DNA from: Ensifer sp. PDNC004
Lineage (GTDB): Bacteria > Pseudomonadota > Alphaproteobacteria > Rhizobiales > Rhizobiaceae
Assembly (NCBI RefSeq): GCF_016919405.1
Contig: NZ_CP070352.1
Span: forward strand, 1,178,001-1,242,000
Direction of reading: 5' to 3'
DNA: 64,000 nt
Position numbers and translations under genes: made by a program
The notes under the pieces: model-generated
Databases searched by the model: none
Seen by the model: only the letters and a program-made list of their open reading frames with translations
What the model was told of the DNA's origin: nothing
Shown here: positions 41,913 to 51,945 of the stretch, piece by piece
Layout of the letters: each line of letters opens with the position of its first letter
Position numbering within the stretch: the first letter of the stretch is position 1

Positions 41913-43460
41913 TCACTCGGACGATTTTGCCGTCGAGCACTCGTATACCGTCCGCCCGCTTTGCGCATCGACGCCGGCAAGGCTCACCTCATAGCCCCAG
42001 AGATGGCGGATATGGCGCATCGTCGCGTCGCGGCTGCCCTCGTCGAGCAGGATACCGTGCTTGACGTTGTGCTGCAGCCGCAATTGCCGGTCACCGAGCA
42101 GATCGACGTCCATCACCTGGATGTCCGGCTGGTTGGCAGCAACGTCGTAGCTGTTGGCGAGCGCCGAACGAACCGCGGAATAGCCGCGCTCGTTGTGGAT
42201 CGAGGCAACCTCGACGAAACGATCCGACGAGCGGTCGGAGAGCTGGAACAGCCGGAATTTACGCATCACCGCCGGGCTCAGATACTGCAGGATGAAGGAC
42301 TCGTCGCGATGGTTCGCCCAGGCGTCACGCAGCGTTTCCATCCAGTCGCCGTTGCCGGCAAAGGCGGGGAACCAGTCGCGATCTTCCTCCGTCGGCTCGG
42401 TGGCAATCCGCTGGATGTCCTGCATCATCGCAAAGCCGAGCGCGTACGGGTTGATGCCGGGATAGCGGCGGTCGTCGAAATCCGGCTGGAATACGACGTT
42501 GGAATGGCTCTGCAACAGCTCCAGCATATGGCCTTCGCCGATCCTGCCCTGGTCGTAGAGGCGGTTGATGATGGTGTAGTGCACGAAGGTGGCGCAGCCC
42601 TCGTTCATGACCTTCGTCTGGCGCTGCGGTGAAAAATATTGCGCGATCACGCGCACGATCCTGAGCAGCTCCCGCTGCCAGGGCTCAAGGATCAGGCTGT
42701 GTTTTTCGAGAAAATAGAGCAGGTTCTCTTCCGGCAGGTTGAGCACCTTCTTGCGCTCCGAAGCGTCGCGTTCGGCCTCGGCCGGATCACGGCTTTCGGC
42801 GACTTGCGGCAGGGTCCGCCAGAGGTCGCTATAGGTCTGCTCCTCATATTCCAGCCGCTCGCGCGCCCTTTCGCGCACCTTTTCAGAGGAGAGGCGTGGC
42901 GGGCGGCGGTAGCGGAAGACGCCCTGGTCCATCAGTGCGTGGGCGGAATCGAGGATCGCTTCCACGGCGGCGGTGCCGTGGCGCTCCTCGCATTTGGTCA
43001 CGTATTTCTTGGCGAAATCCATGTAGCTCAGGATCGCGCCGGCATCGGTCCACTGGCGGAAGAGATAGTTGTTCTTGAAGAAGTGGTTATGGCCGAATGC
43101 GGCATGCGCGGTCACCAGCGCCTGCATCGCCATGGTGTTTTCTTCCATGAGATAGGTAATGCAGGGATTGGAATTGATCACCAGCTCATAGGCAAGACCG
43201 CGGTGGCCCTTGCGGTAGTGATGCTCCTCATAGGCAAAGCGCTTGCCGAAGGACCAGTGCTGGTACATGAGCGGCATGCCGACGGAGGAATAGGCGTCGA
43301 GCATCTGTTCGGAAGTGATGATCTCCAGCTGGTTCGGGTAGACGCTGAGGCCCATTTCTTCGATCGCGACCTGCTCGATCGCGTCATAGGCACGCGACAG
43401 CGTCGCAAAATTCCAGTCGGACCCCTGGAACAGGAGACCTGAGGTCGTGCGTCGTGCCAT
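41913..43460 (-). CDS. spoVR: SpoVR/YcgB-family protein
   Basis: A 515-residue member of the SpoVR family with its typical blocks: S-D-W-N-F near the start, H-W-S-F-G-K-R-F near 68, Y-E-L-V-I-N-S-N-P, H-N-H-F-F-K-N-N, and the late G-I-N-P-Y-A-L-G-F. The biochemical role is not known. In bacteria it is almost always linked to prkA and a DUF444 gene and is stress-induced. It is the third gene of this operon, 12 bases behind the DUF444 gene. Confidence 0.94.
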   Translation of the reverse strand: MARRTTSGLLFQGSDWNFATLSRAYDAIEQVAIEEMGLSVYPNQLEIITSEQMLDAYSSVGMPLMYQHWSFGKRFAYEEHHYRKGHRGLAYELVINSNPCITYLMEENTMAMQALVTAHAAFGHNHFFKNNYLFRQWTDAGAILSYMDFAKKYVTKCEERHGTAAVEAILDSAHALMDQGVFRYRRPPRLSSEKVRERARERLEYEEQTYSDLWRTLPQVAESRDPAEAERDASERKKVLNLPEENLLYFLEKHSLILEPWQRELLRIVRVIAQYFSPQRQTKVMNEGCATFVHYTIINRLYDQGRIGEGHMLELLQSHSNVVFQPDFDDRRYPGINPYALGFAMMQDIQRIATEPTEEDRDWFPAFAGNGDWMETLRDAWANHRDESFILQYLSPAVMRKFRLFQLSDRSSDRFVEVASIHNERGYSAVRSALANSYDVAANQPDIQVMDVDLLGDRQLRLQHNVKHGILLDEGSRDATMRHIRHLWGYEVSLAGVDAQSGRTVYECSTAKSSE

Positions 43461-43472
43461 CCGGTCTCCCCC

Positions 43473-44792
43473 TCATTTCCGGGTGCGTACGGCCGGCTGC
43501 CGGGCAAAAAGCCTGCGGAAGACCGGGTAGATGTCGGCGGGTTTGGCGATCCGGGTCATCTGGAAATTCGACTTCTCGCCGTCCACCGTGCGATAGGCGC
43601 GCCAGAGCGCGGTGCCGTTGTCCGTCGAGCCGAAGATTTCCGTCTCGCGCTCGTCGATGATTTCGACATAGGCATAGTACTGGCAGAGCTTCGTCAGCTT
43701 TTCCCTGAGCAGGGCCGCACAGTGTTCGCTGTCGCCGATGATGTTGTCGCCGTCGGACGCCTGGGCCGCATAGATGTTCCAGATCTGCGAGGGGTAGCGA
43801 TCCTCGACGATCCTGATCATTTCTTCGAGCGCGGTCGATACGATCGTGCCGCCGCTCTGGGTGCTGTAGAAGAAGGTCTCCTCGTCGACCTCGCGCGCCT
43901 CGTCCGTGTGGCGGATGAAGACGATGTCGATGCGTTCGTAGCGCCGCTTCAAAAACAGGTGCAGAAGCACGAAGAAGCGCTTGGCGAGGTCCTTCTCGCG
44001 CTCGCCCATCGAGGCCGAGACGTCCATCAGGCAGAACATCACGGCGTTGGCGTTCGGCAGCGGCTGCTGCTCGAAGCGGTTGAAGCGGATGTCGACCGGA
44101 TCGACGTAAGGGATGCGCCGGCGTTTCTTCTCGATCCTTTCCAACTCGCCGCGCAGTTCCTTGAGCCTCTGTCGGCTCTTCGCCGTCGGCTCCGGTTCCG
44201 CTTCCAGTTGCGCGATCTCGTCGGTGACCGCGGTCAGTTCCTTCTCCTTCGGTCGGTGCAGCGCCAGGCGTCGGCCGAAACTGTTGCGCATCGTGCGCCC
44301 GACATTGATGTTCGTCGGCGTTCCCGCCGTGGCGAAGCCGGCGCGGCGGGGCTTGAAGGTGACGGTTTCCTTGAGGCTGAGCTTGACCATGTCAGGGAGC
44401 TCCAGATCCTCGAAGAAGAGGTCCAGCACTTCCTCGCGCGACAGGATGAACTGGAAATCATCGTCGCTTTCGCCGGTGCCGGGCTTGCCCTTTCCGCCGC
44501 CACCGCCGCCCGCTTCCGGTTTCGGCAGGCGGTCGCCTGCCGAAAACTCCTTGTTGCCGGGGAGCACGTAGTTGCGCTCGCCCGAGCCGCGGGACGGCTG
44601 GAACGTCGGCTCGCTGGCACCATCGGTCGGCATCGGCACGCCATGGGCGGCATCGACGTCGATGATCCTGTCCGACTTGACCTGATCCTTGATGACCCGC
44701 TTGAGCTCTTCGCGGGCCCGCTTCAGAAAGCGTTGTCGATTGCCGAGGCTCTTATCCTTCGGATTGAGCCGCCGGTCGATGAAATTCGGCAT
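43473..44792 (-). CDS. YeaH/YhbH-family (DUF444) protein
   Basis: A 439-residue protein with the DUF444 opening I-D-R-R-L-N-P-K-D-K-S and a von Willebrand-A-like domain whose MIDAS motif reads D-V-S-A-S-M-G near 250. A G-G-G-G-G-K-G-K-P low-complexity loop lies near 95-105. It works with PrkA and SpoVR in stress and starvation responses; the mechanism is unknown. The start has GGGGA at seven bases, in a tandemly duplicated segment. Confidence 0.93.
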   Translation of the reverse strand: MPNFIDRRLNPKDKSLGNRQRFLKRAREELKRVIKDQVKSDRIIDVDAAHGVPMPTDGASEPTFQPSRGSGERNYVLPGNKEFSAGDRLPKPEAGGGGGGKGKPGTGESDDDFQFILSREEVLDLFFEDLELPDMVKLSLKETVTFKPRRAGFATAGTPTNINVGRTMRNSFGRRLALHRPKEKELTAVTDEIAQLEAEPEPTAKSRQRLKELRGELERIEKKRRRIPYVDPVDIRFNRFEQQPLPNANAVMFCLMDVSASMGEREKDLAKRFFVLLHLFLKRRYERIDIVFIRHTDEAREVDEETFFYSTQSGGTIVSTALEEMIRIVEDRYPSQIWNIYAAQASDGDNIIGDSEHCAALLREKLTKLCQYYAYVEIIDERETEIFGSTDNGTALWRAYRTVDGEKSNFQMTRIAKPADIYPVFRRLFARQPAVRTRK

Positions 44793-44795
44793 ATA

Positions 44796-44831
44796 CCAAT
44801 CCCCTGCTTCGGCCCAATCCCCTGTTTCGGC
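44796..44831 (-). repeat. Tandem 18-base duplication carrying the Shine-Dalgarno of the DUF444 gene
   Basis: Two adjacent 18-base copies (44796-44813, 44814-44831) differ at one position. On the - strand each contains CAGGGGATTGG; the copy nearest the DUF444 gene places GGGGA seven bases before its ATG. It lies entirely in the 43-base prkA-DUF444 gap. Confidence 0.65.
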
Positions 44832-44835
44832 ATCG

Positions 44836-46788
44836 TCAGCCCGCCTTGTTGACCCGCATGTACCAGTCGACCAGCCGTCGGACCTGACGCTCCGTGTAGC
44901 CGCGTTCCGTCATGCGTTGGACGAACTCGGCGTGTTGCTTTTCGGATGCGCTGTCCTTCTTCGAGCCGAAGCTGATGACCGGAAGCAGGTCTTCGACCTG
45001 GCCGAACATGCGCTTCTCGATCACATCGCGAAGCTTTTCGTAGCTCGTCCAGGAGGGGTTCTTCCCATGGTTCTTGGCGCGGGCGCGCAGGGTGAACTTG
45101 ACGACCTCGTTGCGGAAGTCCTTGGGATTGGCGATGCCGGCCGGCTTTTCGATCTGCGACAACTCGCTGTCGAGGATTTCCCGGTTGAGGATCTGTCCGG
45201 TATCCGGATCCTTGAAGTCCTGATCTTCTAGCCAGGCGTCGGCATAGGCGATGTAACGGTCGAACAGGTTCTGGCCGTATTCGCTGTAGGATTCGAGATA
45301 GGCCTTCTGGATTTCGTGGCCGATGAATTCGGCGTAGCGCGATGCCAACTCGGACTTGATAAAGTCCAGGTAGCTTGCTTCCGTCTCCTTCGGGAACTGT
45401 TCGCGGCGGATCGCCTGTTCCAGAATGTACATGAGATGCACGGGATCGGCCGCAACTTCCTTGGTGTCATAGTTGAAGGTTTCCGACAGGACCTTGAAGG
45501 CGAAGCGGGTGCTGATGCCGGTCATGCCCTCGTCGACGCCGGCGGCGTCGCGATATTCCTGAACGGACTTCGCCTTGGGATCGGTGTCCTTCAGGTTCTC
45601 GCCATCATAGACCCGCATCTTGGTATAGAGCGGCGAGTTCTCGTGACGGGCAAGGCGGGTGGAGACGGTGAAGCGGCTGAGGCTTTCCAGCACTTCCGGT
45701 GCGCAGGGGCTCTTGGTCAGCTCGCTTTCGCGCAAAAGCTTCTCGTAGATCTGCCGCTCTTCGGTGACGCGCAGGCAGTACGGCACCTTGACCACGAGGA
45801 TGCGGTCGAGGAAGGCCTCGTTGTTCTTGTTGTTCTTGAACTGCAGCCACTCGGACTCGTTGGAATGCGCAACGACGATGCCCTGATAGGGGAAGCCGCC
45901 GAAGCTTTCGGTACCGTTGTAGTTGCCTTCCTGGGTGGCGGTCAAAAGTGGATGCAGGACCTTGATCGGCGCCTTGAACATTTCGACGAATTCGAGCAGG
46001 CCTTGCGTCGTGCGGTTGAGCCCGCCGCTGTAGGAATAGGCGTCGGGATCGGCCTGGCTGTAGTTTTCGAGCTGGCGGATGTCGACCTTGCCGACCAGCG
46101 AGGAAACATCCTGGTTGTTCTCGTCGCCGGGCTCGGTCTTGGCGATCGCCACCTGGCGCAGCCGCGACGGCATCAGCTTGACGACGCTGAACTTGGAGAT
46201 GTCGCCATCGACTTCGTCGAGCCGCTTCGTCGCCCAGGGCGAGATGAGGCCGGTCAGCCGGCGTCGGCCGATGCCGTATTTGTCTTCGAGCAGATCGGCC
46301 ATGCGGTCGGGGTGGAAGAGGCCAAGCGGTGATTCAAAGACTGGGCTGACCTTGCCGCCGACAGCCAGCGTGTAGATCGGCTGAAGTTCCATCAGCTTTT
46401 TCAGGCGCTCGGCGAGCGACGACTTGCCGCCGCCGACCGGGCCGAGCAGGTAGAGGATCTGCTTGCGCTCCTCCAGCCCTTGTGCTGCATAGCGGAAGTA
46501 GCCGACGATGCGCTCGATCGTGTCCTCCATGCCGTAGAAGTCGGCGAAGGATGGATAGATCTTGACGGTCCGGTTTGAGAAGATGCGGCCGAGACGTTCG
46601 TCCGCGCTGGTATCGATGAGGGTTGGATTACCTATGGCTGTAACCATCCGCTCCTGCGCGGTGGCATACATGCTTTTGTCGTCACGACATGCCAGAAGGT
46701 ATTCTTGAAGGCTGATTTCTTCTTGCGCTGCACTTGTATAGATCTCCGAGAAGAGATCAAAAACGTCGCATTCGCTCTTTTGCATCAT
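44836..46788 (-). CDS. prkA: PrkA-type AAA+ serine protein kinase/protease
   Basis: A 650-residue PrkA/YeaG protein. The AAA-like domain has Walker A G-P-V-G-G-G-K-S-S-L near 100, and the C-terminal PrkA kinase-like domain is intact to its normal end. The N-terminus F-D-L-F-S-E-I-Y-T-x-A-A-Q-E-E-I-S-L is typical. The ATG at 46788 (a second ATG follows) has GGGAG upstream; the in-frame ATG at 46842 lies at the predicted transcription start of the EcfG promoter and is rejected. First gene of the prkA-DUF444-spoVR operon. Confidence 0.92.
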   Translation of the reverse strand: MMQKSECDVFDLFSEIYTSAAQEEISLQEYLLACRDDKSMYATAQERMVTAIGNPTLIDTSADERLGRIFSNRTVKIYPSFADFYGMEDTIERIVGYFRYAAQGLEERKQILYLLGPVGGGKSSLAERLKKLMELQPIYTLAVGGKVSPVFESPLGLFHPDRMADLLEDKYGIGRRRLTGLISPWATKRLDEVDGDISKFSVVKLMPSRLRQVAIAKTEPGDENNQDVSSLVGKVDIRQLENYSQADPDAYSYSGGLNRTTQGLLEFVEMFKAPIKVLHPLLTATQEGNYNGTESFGGFPYQGIVVAHSNESEWLQFKNNKNNEAFLDRILVVKVPYCLRVTEERQIYEKLLRESELTKSPCAPEVLESLSRFTVSTRLARHENSPLYTKMRVYDGENLKDTDPKAKSVQEYRDAAGVDEGMTGISTRFAFKVLSETFNYDTKEVAADPVHLMYILEQAIRREQFPKETEASYLDFIKSELASRYAEFIGHEIQKAYLESYSEYGQNLFDRYIAYADAWLEDQDFKDPDTGQILNREILDSELSQIEKPAGIANPKDFRNEVVKFTLRARAKNHGKNPSWTSYEKLRDVIEKRMFGQVEDLLPVISFGSKKDSASEKQHAEFVQRMTERGYTERQVRRLVDWYMRVNKAG

Positions 46789-46849
46789 GCTCTCCCGCGG
46801 CCGCTGGCTGAGACGGGGATCGCTGCTTATCGGCTCGCTCATTCGAATA

Positions 46850-46874
46850 AACGGCGTCCCATGCGCAATGTTCC
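46850..46874 (-). promoter_or_regulatory. EcfG-type (general stress) promoter of prkA
   Basis: On the - strand GGAAC (46874-46870) and CGTT (46853-46850) are separated by exactly 16 bases, matching the alphaproteobacterial EcfG/RpoE2 consensus. Transcription would start near 46843, about 55 bases before the prkA ATG at 46788. Confidence 0.8.
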
Positions 46875-47223
46875 TTCAGAGTACTCGCTTTCTCGTGATT
46901 CTCGAAGGGGTTGTTTCAATGAATGAAAAATCGTGACTGCGGCATCACGAAAACCTGATCGAAGCGGCGGTCACGCGGCGTTGGAGGCGGGCGCAAGCGC
47001 GCTTGGCGCCGCGTGTGACCGGGCGTTTTCTGTGTCGCCGCCGCGTTCGGTTGCGTCAGCCGCCGCCGGGTTCGCCAAGGCGGCGAACAAGAATGACCAG
47101 GGCCGCGTCGCCCATGGTCGCGGCCCCGACATCGCCGACGCCCGGCGCTGCAACCATGGATAAGTTGTCTTCGACACCGGCGGCGCGATGGCCGCCCCGT
47201 GCTTCGGCATGGGCGTGCTCGAT

Positions 47224-47245
47224 AGCGCCGCCACGCAGCGGCGCT
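47224..47245 (-). terminator. Hairpin at the end of the hydroxyproline operon
   Basis: An eight-base perfect stem AGCGCCGC/GCGGCGCT with a six-base loop lies 19 bases past the aconitase-X stop. There is no T-run. Confidence 0.5.
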
Positions 47246-47264
47246 TGAGCGAGGGGGAAAGGCG

Positions 47265-48956
47265 TTAGGCGAGCCAGGCCGGCAGCCGCGCCGGAACGCG
47301 GCCGGTGAGCGCTGCCTCGACGCAGTCGGCAAGGTTGCTGAAGCGCACGGCGCGGCCGGAAAGACCGGGACCGTAATGGGCGTATTTACCGGAATTGGTC
47401 ATCAGCGCCCGGGTCTTGGTCGGAAAGACCGGTTCGGAAATCGAGCACCAGCAAAGATCCGGCAGCACCTGGATGCCGCTTTCTTCAAGGCGGGCAAGCA
47501 GACCTTCGTCGCGCGCGGCGGCAATCGCGTCTCGTCCGGCGGTGACGATGACGGCGACGTTGCTGTCGCGCTTGCGGCCGTCGAAGGCTGTGGCCAGTGC
47601 GCGGCATTCCTCAAGCGACGCATGCGGGCTGCCGATGGCGACGAGTTCGACCTCCTCCGGACCTTCGTTCAGGAGCGACCAGGCCGCGGCCATGTCGGCG
47701 CGGGTGATCGTCGTGCGGTCGGCATCCTTGGCCGCGGCGCCTTCCGCTTCCGGGGTCACGCCCTCCACATGCAGCATCGGGGATGCAGACGTGGTGCCGA
47801 AGGCGGCGCAAAGCGCCTTGAGGTCGTCACGCGACGGGCGTGCCGATGCAAGACCGCGCAACAGCGGAATGCGGTCGGGCGCTGCCTTGCCGGCGAGGTA
47901 GCCGATCAACGGCCAGAAGGCATCGTCGATATTCTCAGGCAGTTCCACGTCGATGACGCGCGTCGCCTTGCGCGGCGCGTCGAGATAGACGCCCGAGAGC
48001 GGTGCACGACCGGTGAGCGCAATGCAGAGATCGAGAAAGTCCGGGTGTTTGGCCGTGCGCGCGCCGAGCACCGTGTTGGCGAATATGACGGCGTTCGATT
48101 CCGCCCAGGCGATGGCTTCGCCGGATTTCGGCGCGCTGTCGAGCAGATAGGGCGAGCAGGTGAAGGTCGGGCGGCAGCCCATGCGCACATAGGCGTCGGC
48201 AAGCCTTGCTGCCGGATCGCCGAAGCTCTCCGGCACGCCCTGCGCCTGCCAGTTGGCGCGGTCGACCGAGATCGCGTTCATGGTTGTCGGCACGCGAACC
48301 TTGGCCCCCATGTCCGCCATCTTCTCGGCGAAGGTGAGGTTTGCCGGGCTCGCATAAATGCAGCCGTCGATATGGCCCTGGACCACGTCGATGAGCTTTT
48401 CCGCACCCTGCTGCGCCGCCATCGCCGCGATGATGCGCATCGCCTGTTGCACGGCGACGCCGTCACGACCGTCGAGCATGGCGCGATCGTCGTCGGTGAG
48501 ATCAAGCGCCGTCATTGCTGGCGGAGCGACCGGAATTGCCAAGCCATCGGCTTCGATTGCCGTATCGCTGATACGCGCGGTCTTTGCCTCAGCCAGCGCC
48601 TTGAAGGCGTCGCGCGAAAGCCGCACCACCGGCAGGGATTTTCCGAACATTTCGGCCGCGATCAGCGCGCCGAGCGTCAGCACGTCCTCGGCTTCCGAGA
48701 AGACCAGGGCCGCCGGCGCACGGCCGGTCAGCGCCATGTCGAGCAGCACGCCTGAACCGGTGCAGGAGCCGCGGCTCGACGGCATCATCAGGATGCCGTC
48801 GGTCAGACAGAGGCCGTGCAGCGGATGGTGCACGTCGATCACCCGGCCCGTTGCCGGATCGACCCCGCCCCAGAAGCTCAGGGCCTCCTCAGTGGCGATG
48901 ACGGGGCCATCGGCGGAGCCGGAAAGAATGCTGCGGGCGGAGATCGATTGGGTCAT
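47265..48956 (-). CDS. Aconitase X, probable cis-3-hydroxy-L-proline dehydratase
   Basis: A 563-residue AcnX protein in which the small DUF126 domain (about 1-130, with R-G-S-C-T-G-S-G and the swivel-type fold) is fused to the large DUF521 domain. The large domain has the metal/cluster Cys positions near C-R-P-T-F-T-C and L-C-W-C-S-I. AcnX proteins in hydroxyproline clusters dehydrate cis-3-hydroxy-L-proline to delta1-pyrroline-2-carboxylate. The reductase at 56043 would then make proline. It overlaps the epimerase gene by four bases. Mevalonate-type AcnX is unlikely in this context. Confidence 0.85.
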   Translation of the reverse strand: MTQSISARSILSGSADGPVIATEEALSFWGGVDPATGRVIDVHHPLHGLCLTDGILMMPSSRGSCTGSGVLLDMALTGRAPAALVFSEAEDVLTLGALIAAEMFGKSLPVVRLSRDAFKALAEAKTARISDTAIEADGLAIPVAPPAMTALDLTDDDRAMLDGRDGVAVQQAMRIIAAMAAQQGAEKLIDVVQGHIDGCIYASPANLTFAEKMADMGAKVRVPTTMNAISVDRANWQAQGVPESFGDPAARLADAYVRMGCRPTFTCSPYLLDSAPKSGEAIAWAESNAVIFANTVLGARTAKHPDFLDLCIALTGRAPLSGVYLDAPRKATRVIDVELPENIDDAFWPLIGYLAGKAAPDRIPLLRGLASARPSRDDLKALCAAFGTTSASPMLHVEGVTPEAEGAAAKDADRTTITRADMAAAWSLLNEGPEEVELVAIGSPHASLEECRALATAFDGRKRDSNVAVIVTAGRDAIAAARDEGLLARLEESGIQVLPDLCWCSISEPVFPTKTRALMTNSGKYAHYGPGLSGRAVRFSNLADCVEAALTGRVPARLPAWLA

Positions 48957-49954
48957 TTTACGACAAATCCATGGGCAAAGGGGTCGCGGTCATCGATGAA
49001 GATCGTGTTGATGCCGGTCATGCGGGCCCAACCGGCGATCGAGGGAATGATGGCTTCACGGTTGGCGACCTTGGTCGCCGCCTCGACACGGCCCTTGAAC
49101 AGCGAACCGATGATCGATTCATGCACGAACTCGTCGCCGACCTTGAGCTTGCCCTTGGCGGCAAGCTGGGCCATGCGCGCCGACGTGCCGGTGCCGCAGG
49201 GCGAGCGGTCGATCGCCTTTTCGCCGTAGAACACGGCGTTGCGCGCATGCGCTTCTGCCTGCGTTGGCTTGCCGGTCCACTGGATGTGGCTGAGGCCCTG
49301 AATTTCCGGGTGCTCCGGATGCACGAACTCGTATTTGGCGTTGAGCGCCGTGCGGAGCTTCGGGCTCCAGCCGACAAGTTCTCCGGCCGTATGGTCGGCC
49401 ATGTCGCGAAAGTTCTTCTGCGGTTCGACGATGGCGTAGAAGTTGCCGCCATAGGCGACGTCGACGACGATCTCGCCAAGACCCTCGACTTCAGCCGTCA
49501 GCCCCTCGGCGTAGAGGAAGCCCGGAACGTTGGTGAGGCGCACTTCTTCGACGAAGCGGCCTTCCTGGCGATAGGTGATGTCGACCTTGCCGGCCGGCGC
49601 GTCGATTGAAAGCTTGCCCGGTTCGCGCGGCGTGATCAGGCCGTTTTCGATCGCCATGGTGATGGTGCCGATCGTGCCATGGCCGCACATGGGCAGGCAG
49701 CCCGACGTTTCGATGAAGAGCACCGCCACGTCGCAGTCCGGCCGGGTCGGCGGATAGAGGATCGAGCCCGACATCATGTCGTGGCCGCGCGGCTCGAACA
49801 TCAGGCCGGTGCGGATCCAGTCGAACTCGCGCAGGAAATGCGCCCGCTTCTCCAGCATGTTGGCGCCTTCGAGCCGCGGCCCGCCGCCGGAAACGAGGCG
49901 GACTGGATTGCCGCAGGTGTGGCCGTCGATGCAGGAGAAGGTGTGATTGGCCAT
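48953..49954 (-). CDS. 4-hydroxyproline 2-epimerase (proline racemase family)
   Basis: A 333-residue proline-racemase-fold enzyme. Both catalytic Cys are present, in M-C-G-H-G-T near 90 and S-P-C-G-T-G-T near 250. This points to an epimerase and not to a trans-3-hydroxyproline dehydratase, in which the second Cys is replaced. It interconverts trans-4-hydroxy-L-proline and cis-4-hydroxy-D-proline in the cytoplasm. Position between AcnX and the D-amino-acid oxidase-type gene fits the pathway. Confidence 0.9.
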   Translation of the reverse strand: MANHTFSCIDGHTCGNPVRLVSGGGPRLEGANMLEKRAHFLREFDWIRTGLMFEPRGHDMMSGSILYPPTRPDCDVAVLFIETSGCLPMCGHGTIGTITMAIENGLITPREPGKLSIDAPAGKVDITYRQEGRFVEEVRLTNVPGFLYAEGLTAEVEGLGEIVVDVAYGGNFYAIVEPQKNFRDMADHTAGELVGWSPKLRTALNAKYEFVHPEHPEIQGLSHIQWTGKPTQAEAHARNAVFYGEKAIDRSPCGTGTSARMAQLAAKGKLKVGDEFVHESIIGSLFKGRVEAATKVANREAIIPSIAGWARMTGINTIFIDDRDPFAHGFVVK

Positions 49955-49967
49955 GGTCTAAACTCTG

Positions 49968-51215
49968 TCAGAAACGTTGGGGCGAGAAGGAGCTGATATC
50001 GATCGCCGGCCGCCGGCCGGTGAGCAGGTCGGCAACGAGCCGGGCGGTGCCGGCCGATTGCGTGAGACCAAGATGGCCGTGGCCGAAAGCGTAGACGACG
50101 CGGCCCGTGGCGCGGGCGCGGCCGATCGCCGGCAGGCTGTCGGGCAGCGACGGGCGGAAACCCATCCATTGCACGCCGCCCCCGCTCTTGAAGCCGGGCA
50201 GGAAGGTCTGCGCCTTCTTCAGCATGGCCTCCGAGCGGCGGAAGTTCGGCGGCAACTTCAGCCCGCCGAGTTCGACGGCGCCGCCGACGCGGATGCCGGT
50301 CGAAAGCCGCGTCACGACGAAGCCGTGGCCGCCGAAGGTGACCTGGGTACGCAGGTCAAAGGCATCCTGCGGCAGGGTGGTGTTGTAGCCGCGCTCGGTT
50401 TCGAGCGGGATGTGCTCGCCAAGCGTGCGGGCGACCTGGTGCGAGAACGCGCCGGCCGAAAGGACGACCTGCTCCGTCCGCCGGGTCTTGCCGTCGGCCG
50501 TCAGTTCGACGCCGCCTTCGACAGGCTTTAGCGCCGTGACCTCGGCGCGCTCGATCACGCCGCCCTTGGCGCGGAAATGGTCTGCCAGCGCCAGCGTGTA
50601 GAGCTTGGGATCGGCGATCGAATACCAGCCGGGGGTAAAGGTGCCATGGGTGAAGCGCGATGCGAGACCGGGCTGGATCTCGGCCATCTCGGCCGCGCCC
50701 ATGTGCCGGAATTCGATGCCGTGTTCGGCGCGCGCGGTCCAGCCGGGAAGCGAGGCCTTCAGCTCGGCGTCGCTTTCATAGACCTGCAAATTGCCTTCCT
50801 TGCGCAGCATCGGCAGCGTGCCGGTCTCTGCCAGGAACGGTTCGAGTTCCGCCTTGGAGAGATCCATCATCGCCGTCTGCGCGGTCGTCGAATGGGCGAC
50901 ACGGCTTGCCGAGCAGGCGCGCCAGAAGCGGAACATCCATGGCGCAATCTGCGCGGCATAGGCCGGCGGCACACTCAACGGGCCGAGCGGGTCGAGCAGC
51001 CACTTCGGCGCCTTTTTGAGGATGCCGGGCGAAGCGAGCGGCAGGATGTCGGTGAAGGCGAAGGCCCCGGCATTGCCCGCCGAGGCACCCGCTGCCGGAC
51101 CTTCCCGGTCGAGCACGGTGACGGAAAGTCCCCGTGCCTGGGCGGCAATGGCCGCAGAAAGGCCGACAACGCCGGCGCCGATGACGATGACGTCAGGCTG
51201 AACTGCATTCTTCAT
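49968..51215 (-). CDS. FAD-dependent cis-4-hydroxy-D-proline dehydrogenase/oxidase (DadA-like)
   Basis: A 415-residue DAO-family flavoprotein with the N-terminal dinucleotide motif V-I-G-A-G-V-V-G-L-S-A-A near 10-21 and the C-terminal Y-A-F-G-H-G-H-L-G-L-T-Q-S. It oxidises cis-4-hydroxy-D-proline to delta1-pyrroline-4-hydroxy-2-carboxylate, feeding the respiratory chain or oxygen. It is 13 bases from the epimerase gene, which supplies its substrate. Confidence 0.87.
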   Translation of the reverse strand: MKNAVQPDVIVIGAGVVGLSAAIAAQARGLSVTVLDREGPAAGASAGNAGAFAFTDILPLASPGILKKAPKWLLDPLGPLSVPPAYAAQIAPWMFRFWRACSASRVAHSTTAQTAMMDLSKAELEPFLAETGTLPMLRKEGNLQVYESDAELKASLPGWTARAEHGIEFRHMGAAEMAEIQPGLASRFTHGTFTPGWYSIADPKLYTLALADHFRAKGGVIERAEVTALKPVEGGVELTADGKTRRTEQVVLSAGAFSHQVARTLGEHIPLETERGYNTTLPQDAFDLRTQVTFGGHGFVVTRLSTGIRVGGAVELGGLKLPPNFRRSEAMLKKAQTFLPGFKSGGGVQWMGFRPSLPDSLPAIGRARATGRVVYAFGHGHLGLTQSAGTARLVADLLTGRRPAIDISSFSPQRF

Positions 51216-51222
51216 GATCGGC

Positions 51223-51945
51223 TCAGTGCGTCGCTGCCAGGAACTTCTGGAGTTCCGGATCCTTCGGCGCGCCGAAGAGCGCCTCCGGTGCGGCGATTTC
51301 CGCCATCACGCCCTTGTGGAAGAAGGCGACGCGGTCGGAGACTTCGCGGGCAAACTTCATCTCGTGGGTGACGCAGATCATCGTCATGCCTTCGGAGGCC
51401 AGCATGCGCAGCGTGTCGAGCACTTCGCCGACGAGCTGCGGGTCGAGCGCCGAGGTCACTTCGTCGAACAGCATGTATTCCGGCGACATGGCGAGCGCGC
51501 GGGCGATCGCCATGCGCTGCTGCTGGCCGCCCGACATGCGGGTCGGATAGACGCCGAGCTTCTCGCCGAGGCCGACGTGGGTGAGCTGCTTGACGGCGAT
51601 TTCCTCGGCTTTCTCCTTGGAAAGGCCGAGCACCTTGCGCGGCGCCAGCGTGACGTTTTCAAGCACGGTCAGGTGCGGGAAAGCATTGAATTGCTGGAAG
51701 ACGATGCCGAGCTTGCTGCGCAGCTTGTTGAGGTTCGTTGATTTCGCGTGGACCTCGGTGCCGTCGACCAGGATGCGGCCGGAATCGATCGGCTCGAGAC
51801 CGTTGATGCAGGTGAGCAGCGTCGATTTTCCGGAACCGGAGCCGCCAATGATGGTCAGCACCTCGCCCTTGTTGACGGTGAGGTCGATGCCTTTGAGAAC
51901 CTCCAGCGAGCCGAAGGATTTGCGAACGTTCTGGATCTCAATCAT
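51223..51945 (-). CDS. Amino-acid ABC transporter ATP-binding protein (GlnQ/HisP type)
   Basis: A 240-residue ATPase with Walker A G-G-S-G-S-G-K-S-T, signature M-S-G-G-Q-Q-Q-R-M and Walker B M-L-F-D-E-V-T-S-A-L-D, the V-T-S-A-L-D form being typical of polar amino-acid importers. It overlaps the upstream permease by eight bases. In this operon it should energise hydroxyproline uptake. Confidence 0.93.
   Translation of the reverse strand: MIEIQNVRKSFGSLEVLKGIDLTVNKGEVLTIIGGSGSGKSTLLTCINGLEPIDSGRILVDGTEVHAKSTNLNKLRSKLGIVFQQFNAFPHLTVLENVTLAPRKVLGLSKEKAEEIAVKQLTHVGLGEKLGVYPTRMSGGQQQRMAIARALAMSPEYMLFDEVTSALDPQLVGEVLDTLRMLASEGMTMICVTHEMKFAREVSDRVAFFHKGVMAEIAAPEALFGAPKDPELQKFLAATH

Larger units (their letters stand above)
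46789..47264. other. Intergenic region between prkA and the hydroxyproline operon
   Basis: About 476 bases. The left part holds the prkA promoter and leader. The rest is GC-rich with short open frames on both strands that have no recognisable homology or good ribosome-binding sites. A hairpin (47224-47245) follows the operon's last stop codon. No gene is called. Confidence 0.55.

Noticed and set aside
46789..46842. ATG at 46842 as start of prkA
   Set aside because: It falls at the predicted transcription start of the EcfG promoter and lacks a ribosome-binding site.
46916..47332. Short open frames between prkA and the hydroxyproline operon
   Set aside because: Compositionally biased, overlapping on both strands, no ribosome-binding site and no recognisable domain.
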